Assembly (NCBI RefSeq): GCF_900111565.1
Contig: NZ_FOIK01000001.1
Coordinates: forward strand, 1,457,309 to 1,521,308
DNA: 64,000 bases
Reading direction: 5' to 3'
From: Paenibacillus sp. NFR01
GTDB lineage: Bacteria > Bacillota > Bacilli > Paenibacillales > Paenibacillaceae
Of the stretch, positions 58,530-64,000 are shown piece by piece (within the stretch, counting starts at the first letter, position 1; each line of letters opens with the position of its first letter). Under the pieces are notes generated by a model that did not search any database, was not told where the DNA came from, and saw only the letters and a program-made list of their open reading frames with translations. The position numbers and the translations under genes are program-made.

Positions 58530-58607
58530 CAACACTTGAAATTAGGCGTGTCATCAAAAAATCTCTCGGCGCTATTTCTTTTATAGCATCGCGGAACCCT
58601 AGTACGG

Positions 58608-59174
58608 CTACTTCTCCACCTCGTACCGGGCCGCAATAATGCCCGACTGGAGCGTGCGGCTGGACAGCAGCTTGAGCTTGATTTTCTCACTGCCGTCGAA
58701 TGCCGATTTGCCGTCGCCCAGGACGACCGGACAAATGGTAAGCCAGAATTCGTCGATCAGGCCGAGCTCCAGCAGCGTCTTTGCTGCTCCGGGGCTGCCG
58801 AAGATCACAAGATCTTTGCCTGGCTGCTCCTTGAGTGCATGAATTTCCTCAGCGATATTGTCTTTGATCAGCACCGCATTGTTCCACTCCGCTTTGTCCA
58901 TCGTTGCGGAAATGACGACTTTCTTAACCTCCTGGAGCCATTGGGCATGCTCAATATCATGCTTCGACGCCTTCGGATCGTCCAGCATCGTGGGCCAATA
59001 GCTCTCCATCATCCGATACGTCGTACGCCCATACACAGGTACACCGACCTCGGATACGACTTCCTCGGCATATTTCTCTAACTCTTCGTTATATGGAATC
59101 CAATCAAGTCCTCCATTCGAATCCGACGCATACCCGTCCAGCGACACATGCATAAACAAAACGAGCTTTCTCAT
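58608..59174 (-). CDS. RibD C-terminal/dihydrofolate reductase-like protein
   Basis: 188 residues from ATG at 59174, 8 bases after GGGGGAG; an upstream in-frame start would overlap the htpG terminator. The fold is shown by MRKLVLFMHVSLDGYASDSNGGLDW, VPVYGRTTYRMMESYWP, IFGSPGAAKTLLELGLIDEFWLTICPVVLGDGKSAF. These match the YyaP/RibD_C group found widely in Bacillales. Substrate unknown; NADPH-dependent reduction is inferred from the fold. htpG lies directly upstream with a terminator between. Confidence 0.9.
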   Translation of the reverse strand: MRKLVLFMHVSLDGYASDSNGGLDWIPYNEELEKYAEEVVSEVGVPVYGRTTYRMMESYWPTMLDDPKASKHDIEHAQWLQEVKKVVISATMDKAEWNNAVLIKDNIAEEIHALKEQPGKDLVIFGSPGAAKTLLELGLIDEFWLTICPVVLGDGKSAFDGSEKIKLKLLSSRTLQSGIIAARYEVEK

Positions 59175-59212
59175 GTCCGTTTCTCCCCCGATTTCGAATT
59201 TTTGTGATTCGA

Positions 59213-59246
59213 TAAAAAGGATGCCCATCCCCGATGAGCATCCTTC
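59213..59246 (-). terminator. terminator of htpG
   Basis: AAGGATGC/GCATCCTT stem followed by TTTTT on the minus strand, 12 bases after the htpG stop. Confidence 0.85.
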
Positions 59247-59257
59247 TCCTAACCTAT

Positions 59258-61135
59258 TTACACCATAATCTTGCAAATATCGTTCGTGAACTGCACCGGA
59301 TCGCTGACTTGCAGCCCTTCGATCAGCAGCGCCTGATTGTACAGCAGGTTGGTATACAGCGCCAGCTTCTCTTGGTCGCCGGAAGCGGCTTTAAGCGATT
59401 TGAACACGTCGTGGTTGACGTTGATCTCCAGCACTTTATCCGCCTGCACGTCCTGGCTGTTCGGCATTGCCTTCAGAATTTTTTCCATCTCGATGGTCAG
59501 CTCGCCTTCCGTGGAGAGGCAGACCGGATGGGATTTGAGGCGTTTGGACGCTTTGACCGTCTTCACTTTGCCGGACAAGATGCCCTGCATCGCTTCGAAT
59601 AGGCCTTTATTTTCGTTCTCTTCGGCTTCCGAAGGTTTCTCGGACTCGTCGGCTTCGATACCGAGGTCCCCGCTGGAGACGTTTTTGAACTCTTTTTCCT
59701 TATAGGACATGATCATCTTGATCGCAAACTCGTCGATGTCGTCCGTGAAATAGAGAATTTCGTACCCCTTGTCGGCTACCAGCTCGGTTTGCGGCAGCTT
59801 CTCGAGACGTTCGACGGATTCCCCTGCGGCGTAGTAGATGTACTTTTGGCCTTCCGGCATCCGCTCCACGTATTCGGCCAGCGTCACCAGCTTCTTCTCT
59901 TTGGAAGAATAGAACATCAGAAGGTCCTGCAGAGTGTCTTTTTCCATGCCGTAATCGTTGTACACGCCGAACTTTAGCTGACGGCCAAAAGCGTTGTAGA
60001 ACTTCTCGTATTTGTCGCGTTCGTCCTTCAGCAGGCTGAGGAGCTGGCTTTTGATTTTGCTCTTGATGTTCTTCGCAATCAGGGTCAGCTGGCGGTCATG
60101 CTGCAGCAGCTCGCGGGAGATGTTGAGCGACAGGTCCTCGGAATCGACCATCCCTTTGACGAAGCTGAAATAATCCGGCAGCAGGTCGCCGCATTTGTTC
60201 ATGATCAGCACGCCGTTGGAGTAAAGCTCCAGGCCTTTTTCATATTCCTTGGTGTAGTAGTCGAACGGAGTGTTCTCCGGAATGAACAGGATCGCGTTGT
60301 ACACCACCGCGCCGTCTGCGCTGATGTGGATATGCTTAAGCGGCTTGTCGAAGCCGTAGCGTTTCTCTGCGTAAAAATTATCGTAGTCCTCGCTGGTCAG
60401 CTCGTTTTTGTTCTTGCGCCAGATCGGAACCATGCTGTTGACCGTTTGTTCTTCCACGACACTTTCGTATTCGCTTTCCGTGCCTTCCTTGAGCTTCGAG
60501 CTGGTGACGTCCATCTTGATCGGGAAGCGGATGAAGTCGGAATATTTCTTGACGATGGATTTGAGGCGGTACTCTTCCAGGAATTCATCGTAGCTGTCCT
60601 CTTCGGTGTTGGCTTTGATCTTCAAAATAATATCCGTGCCGACCGAATCCTTCTCCCAAGGATCGATGGTGTAGCCGTCCGCGCCTTGTGATTCCCATTT
60701 GAAAGCCTGGTCGCTGCCCAGCGCCTTACTGATGACGGTTACATCGTCCGCCACCATAAACGCGGAATAGAAACCAACTCCGAACTGCCCAATGATGTTG
60801 TGGCCGTCCTTGGCTTCGTTGTCCTTCTTGAACGCAAAAGAGCCGCTGTTCGCGATAATCCCCAGATTGTTCTCCAGTTCCTCCTGGGTCATCCCGATAC
60901 CGGTATCGGAGATCGTCAGGGTACGCGCATCCTTGTCGGCGGTGATTTTAATGAAATAATCCTCTTTATTGAACACCAGACTGTCGTCGGCGAGCGCTTT
61001 GTAATAGATTTTATCGATGGCATCGCTGGCGTTGGAGATCAATTCGCGCAGAAAAATCTCCCGCTGGGTGTAAATCGAGTTGATCATCATTTCTAGCAAC
61101 CGTTTCGACTCGGCTTTGAACTCTTTTTTAGCCAT
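59258..61135 (-). CDS. htpG: molecular chaperone HtpG (Hsp90)
   Basis: 625 residues, the normal Hsp90 length. The GHKL ATPase motifs are intact: [43 protein letters not shown]. The middle domain ([19 protein letters not shown]) and C-terminal dimerisation region follow. It remodels client proteins under heat and other stress. A perfect CIRCE element sits 50 bases upstream, so HrcA is expected to repress it. In B. subtilis htpG is not HrcA-controlled. ATG follows AAAGGAG. Confidence 0.96.
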   Translation of the reverse strand: MAKKEFKAESKRLLEMMINSIYTQREIFLRELISNASDAIDKIYYKALADDSLVFNKEDYFIKITADKDARTLTISDTGIGMTQEELENNLGIIANSGSFAFKKDNEAKDGHNIIGQFGVGFYSAFMVADDVTVISKALGSDQAFKWESQGADGYTIDPWEKDSVGTDIILKIKANTEEDSYDEFLEEYRLKSIVKKYSDFIRFPIKMDVTSSKLKEGTESEYESVVEEQTVNSMVPIWRKNKNELTSEDYDNFYAEKRYGFDKPLKHIHISADGAVVYNAILFIPENTPFDYYTKEYEKGLELYSNGVLIMNKCGDLLPDYFSFVKGMVDSEDLSLNISRELLQHDRQLTLIAKNIKSKIKSQLLSLLKDERDKYEKFYNAFGRQLKFGVYNDYGMEKDTLQDLLMFYSSKEKKLVTLAEYVERMPEGQKYIYYAAGESVERLEKLPQTELVADKGYEILYFTDDIDEFAIKMIMSYKEKEFKNVSSGDLGIEADESEKPSEAEENENKGLFEAMQGILSGKVKTVKASKRLKSHPVCLSTEGELTIEMEKILKAMPNSQDVQADKVLEINVNHDVFKSLKAASGDQEKLALYTNLLYNQALLIEGLQVSDPVQFTNDICKIMV

Positions 61136-61185
61136 GAGTATGTAAATCTCCTTTCAAATATAGCGTTCGATGTTGTTGCGGAAGA

Positions 61186-61212
61186 TTAGCACTCCACAAG
61201 CCCGAGTGCTAA
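61186..61212. promoter_or_regulatory. CIRCE element (HrcA operator) upstream of htpG
   Basis: TTAGCACTC, nine bases, GAGTGCTAA: a perfect 9-bp inverted repeat identical to the CIRCE consensus. It lies in the htpG leader, between htpG and the DUF1796 gene. Confidence 0.95.
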
Positions 61213-61248
61213 CACTTCCTTTTATATACCATATCCGCGAATTTGATG

Positions 61249-61887
61249 TCAATATCTTGCTGAAACCGAAAAGCCCTCCAGCAGTTTTTTCCATAAATGA
61301 TCGTTATCGTGAAACTCATCTGGTACCAACGGGATTTGCAGAGCGCAAACATTCGGAAAAGGCCAGGGGGTTTCTACAATGCCGCTGACGGGAGCATGAT
61401 TGATCACCAGCACATTAAATTCACCGGCCACCAGCGAACGAAGCACCTCCAGCAGTTCAGCCGTTTCGTGGATCGTTGCTTCGGTACGAATAAACAAAAT
61501 CCGGTTGGCGCTTCTAAGCGTTGCCAGAAAGCGGGGGACACGCCGGGCGATCTTCGCTCTAAGCTCCGGGTAGCTCAGCAGCTGGTCCGGAGCGTTCTCC
61601 TGCAGCGGGAAATCATGGTGAGAAAAGATATGGTACGCGGCATCCCTCACAATATAGCAGCCGGCATGTTCATTAATGCCCGTAATCGCCAAATTCGCAA
61701 ATTCCATATAATGCGCAAACTCATTCCGCAAAAGCTGGCTCACCCCGGACAAGGCCGGCGATTCCACCCAGTCCAGAACGCCCCCGATGGTTCTCAGCAT
61801 ATGACGCGACAATTGGTCCGCCGCCAGACAATTTTTCCCTAAACTAAAAATGACGTCATAGGTTCCTTTGATCTGATTGAACTCCAT
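61249..61887 (-). CDS. DUF1796 papain-like cysteine peptidase-family protein
   Basis: 212 residues. YDVIFSLGKNCLAADQLSRHMLRTIGGVLDWVESP carries the proposed catalytic cysteine (NC motif) of DUF1796; the histidine is probably in HIFSHHDFP or VINHAP. The family is predicted papain-like and its activity is unproven. ATG at 61887. It is followed on the same strand by htpG, but the CIRCE promoter sits between them. Members often lie near glycosyltransferases, as is seen here in the divergent gene. Confidence 0.85.
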   Translation of the reverse strand: MEFNQIKGTYDVIFSLGKNCLAADQLSRHMLRTIGGVLDWVESPALSGVSQLLRNEFAHYMEFANLAITGINEHAGCYIVRDAAYHIFSHHDFPLQENAPDQLLSYPELRAKIARRVPRFLATLRSANRILFIRTEATIHETAELLEVLRSLVAGEFNVLVINHAPVSGIVETPWPFPNVCALQIPLVPDEFHDNDHLWKKLLEGFSVSARY

Positions 61888-62045
61888 GTCCCATTCCCCC
61901 TCTTCCCTTTATCTCTATTTAATTATTTCAATAAGGAAAGGGTTTGGACGATCCGGACAATATACAAGACACTGGTCTCTTATTCAGGTCAAACCGCAGG
62001 ATTCCCGCGTAGCATAAATGCAGAAACAGTAAGGCGGTGACAAAC

Positions 62046-62930
62046 TTGGTTAAAATATCAGTTCTTATGCCGGTTTATAATATGGCTGCGTATGTTGAAG
62101 AGGCGATCTGCAGTATTTTGACGCAAACCTATTCCGATTTCGAGTTACTGATTCTGGACGACGGCTCCACAGACGGAACCTTGGATATTGTCCGTAAATT
62201 CGATGATAGACGAATCAGAGTCATCGCGCATTCGGTCAACCATGGATTGATCGAGACTTTGAATCAAGGGATTGATCTATCCAGCGGGGAATATATTGCC
62301 CGAATGGACGGGGACGATATTGCTTTGCCCCACCGGTTTGAACGCCAGGTAGCCTTTATGGACGTCCACCAGCACTGCGGCGTTTGCGGTTCTCAAGCTT
62401 ATTTGCTGGGTAAAGGCGGCGTAACTACAAAACCCATGGGCCATGAGGCCATCCGGTGCTGGCAGCTCTTCCACTGCACCCTTGTGCATCCAACGGTGAT
62501 GATCCGCAAATCGGTATTGGAGCAGCACGGCATCCGGTATCTCTATTATTTCCATGCGGAGGATTATGAAATATGGAACCGGCTGTCCGCCGTTACCCAA
62601 GTGGTGAATTTGCCTGAGGTACTGCTCATGTACAGACAACATCCAAACCAAATATCCAGCACAAAGCAAGATGTACAGGAGGTCCAATCGGAAAACATCC
62701 GCAGAGATCAGCTGCGCCTGCTTGGCATCGAAGCTACTGCAGAGGAATACCGGACGCACCTGGATTTTTGCTATTTCCGAATCAGGGTCAATGAACCGGA
62801 TCACTATACCCGATGTTTGGCATGGGCCCACAAAATCCTGGAGGGCAATCTGCGGCAGCAACGATACGACCATCAAACCTTAAACGCGGTATTATCGCAA
62901 TGTTTCAGCGTATCCGAAGCTCTGTCTTGA
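62046..62930 (+). CDS. family 2 glycosyltransferase
   Basis: 294 residues from TTG at 62046 (GGCGGTG 5-8 bases upstream), giving MVKISVLMPVYN; a GTG at 62037 is an alternative but lies within the site. The GT-A fold motifs are SVLMPVYNMAAYVEEAI, DDGSTDGTLDI and the metal-binding RMDGDD; the acceptor loop shows AEDYEIWNRL. There is no membrane helix. The donor sugar and acceptor are unknown; surface polysaccharide or lipid glycosylation is likely. Divergent from DUF1796. Confidence 0.9.
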   Translation: MVKISVLMPVYNMAAYVEEAICSILTQTYSDFELLILDDGSTDGTLDIVRKFDDRRIRVIAHSVNHGLIETLNQGIDLSSGEYIARMDGDDIALPHRFERQVAFMDVHQHCGVCGSQAYLLGKGGVTTKPMGHEAIRCWQLFHCTLVHPTVMIRKSVLEQHGIRYLYYFHAEDYEIWNRLSAVTQVVNLPEVLLMYRQHPNQISSTKQDVQEVQSENIRRDQLRLLGIEATAEEYRTHLDFCYFRIRVNEPDHYTRCLAWAHKILEGNLRQQRYDHQTLNAVLSQCFSVSEALS

Positions 62931-62956
62931 ATACCCTATCCCTGTTCCCTACTCCT

Positions 62957-63853
62957 TCAAAGTCCGATCGCCTTCGCCTCGGCATCCGTCATCAGCATTT
63001 GGATCAGCGATTGCAGCGGCAGCGACTTCCACTTCTTGGGGTGAATGAGCAGCTGCAGGTCAAAGTGAATATCCGGATGCGAAAAAGAAAGCTCGGTCAG
63101 CGTGCCGCGCTCGATCTCTTCTTCGGCAACGATTTTGGGCAGCAGCGCGATGCCTAGGCCGTTGCGGACACAGCGTTTGATCGCCTCCAGGTTGGACAGC
63201 TCAAAACCGATGCGGAACACGATGCCATGCTCGCGGAGCAGGTTCTCGAACATGCTGCGGTAAATGCAGCTTTCTTCGGAAACAATCAGCTCGCAGTTGT
63301 TGAGGTCCTGTAGCGTCACCCGCGTAAGCTTAGCCAGCGGATGGTTCGCGGGGGCCACCAGGACGAGCGGCTCATCGCGGATGATGGTACGCTGCAGGTT
63401 GTTGTCCGCGCCTTCGCGGTCGAGCATGAGGCCGATGTCTACCTCGCCGTCACGGATTTTGGCGACCAGATTGGCCTCCTGCTCGGTTTGCAGATGGATA
63501 TTGAGCCCCGGAAAACGCGTACGCAGCTGCTGGAGAAACGGAGGCAAATAAAACGCGGCCAGCGAGTCGATGGTCCCGATCGTCAATGTACCGCCGATCT
63601 GCTGGGCGATTGTTTCCTTGGAGCGATCGTACAGATCAAGGATCTCCGCAAACATCTTCAGCAGCTCCTCGCCCGGAGGCGTAAGGCGCAGCGCCCGCCC
63701 GTGCCGTTCGATGAGCGGAACGCCGTATTCTTTTTCAATCTTCTGAATCTGCATCGTCACGCTGGACTGCGCATAGCCCAGCTCTTCGGCCGCCCGCGTA
63801 AAGCTCTGGCGCTTCGCGACCTCGCGAAACGTCCGCATATAGGTTAAGTCCAT
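62957..63853 (-). CDS. LysR-family transcriptional regulator
   Basis: 298 residues. The helix-turn-helix reads MDLTYMRTFREVAKRQSFTRAAEELGYAQSSVTMQIQKIEKEYGVPLIER, and the effector domain shows LTIGTIDSLAAFYLPPFL, IRDGEVDIGLML and CVRNGLGIALLPKIV. The target is unknown. The regulated gene may lie to the right of the window edge, divergent from it; the end of the window holds an AAAAAGCGCTT cre-like sequence at about 63984-63996. Confidence 0.92.
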   Translation of the reverse strand: MDLTYMRTFREVAKRQSFTRAAEELGYAQSSVTMQIQKIEKEYGVPLIERHGRALRLTPPGEELLKMFAEILDLYDRSKETIAQQIGGTLTIGTIDSLAAFYLPPFLQQLRTRFPGLNIHLQTEQEANLVAKIRDGEVDIGLMLDREGADNNLQRTIIRDEPLVLVAPANHPLAKLTRVTLQDLNNCELIVSEESCIYRSMFENLLREHGIVFRIGFELSNLEAIKRCVRNGLGIALLPKIVAEEEIERGTLTELSFSHPDIHFDLQLLIHPKKWKSLPLQSLIQMLMTDAEAKAIGL

Positions 63854-64000
63854 GATCGCACCCCGCTATATTCAGGAATCGGTGATTCAAGGAATCTGCC
63901 GTTTGCCTCAACATCAATATTATTGATGATACATATCATTTATTATAGCTAACGCCGATGCATGTTTCCATGGTAAAGTAAATAAAAAGCGCTTCAACAT
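63854..64000. other. control region at the right edge
   Basis: 147 bases upstream of the LysR gene with the AT-rich dyad-like TATTATTGATGATACATATCATT and a weak cre-like AAAAAGCGCTTCAA. It probably serves both the LysR gene and an unseen gene to the right. Confidence 0.35.

Overview
The window looks like a chromosomal segment of a spore-forming, low-GC-lineage but GC-rich Firmicute, most probably Paenibacillus or a close relative. This is inferred from the gene content: spore-coat CotE, the RNase Y/biofilm factor RicA next to MiaB, a bacillithiol-linked YpdA, a YheI/YheH drug-exporter pair, DUF3939, DUF3888 and DUF1796 proteins, a CIRCE element, TTG/GTG starts with strong AGGAGG ribosome binding sites, and many hairpin-T terminators. 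I see no rRNA, tRNA, CRISPR array, insertion sequence or prophage.

Layout. 1-10 kb: the end of a putative COOH-NH2 ligase (runs off the left edge), cotE, an HD-GYP phosphodiesterase, an aromatic-acid-exporter-like membrane protein, a three-gene SsuABC-type importer and a lipoprotein alpha-amylase. 10-18 kb: small hypothetical proteins, azoR, rsgA, a 26-codon peptide gene with its own promoter and terminator, a HAD phosphatase, DUF3939, an ArsR-DUF2087 regulator divergent from ypdA, DUF441 and a HesB-like protein. 18-22.5 kb: a leader peptide plus attenuator in front of the heterodimeric exporter yheI-yheH. 22.5-28 kb: a HEPN-like protein, a 12-cysteine copper-storage protein beside a CobW-type metallochaperone, moaB, and a ROK regulator/MFS sugar locus next to a decayed PfkB kinase. 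28-40 kb, nearly all on the minus strand: a two-polypeptide 2-oxoacid:ferredoxin oxidoreductase, an NAD salvage cluster (pncB, pncA, NUDIX/NrtR-like), ricA, miaB, gndA and zwf.

40-53 kb: mostly single regulators and transporters (HxlR, YdcF, YbaK, a stalk-domain secreted protein with a coupled 43-codon membrane protein, XRE-cupin/LysE, a second heterodimeric ABC exporter with a divergent LysR gene, a class 3 lipase, a MOSC protein, DUF3888, a MarR/DUF6544 operon and a GNAT enzyme). 53.2-58.5 kb is visibly more AT-rich and accessory in character: an orphan small basic protein, a VOC protein, an AbrB-UbiB overlap pair, GyrI-like and AraC-GyrI regulators, and a truncated Doc toxin. 58.6-64 kb returns to core-like genes: a RibD-like reductase, CIRCE-controlled htpG, DUF1796, a family 2 glycosyltransferase and a LysR regulator.

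In Bacillus subtilis miaB, ricA (ymcA) and cotE are adjacent. Here miaB-ricA and cotE lie on the same strand but about 33 kb apart, which suggests the intervening block was inserted or rearranged. The least explained items are the attenuator-controlled exporter, the 26-residue peptide gene, the coupled membrane microprotein and the amidoligase beside cotE.
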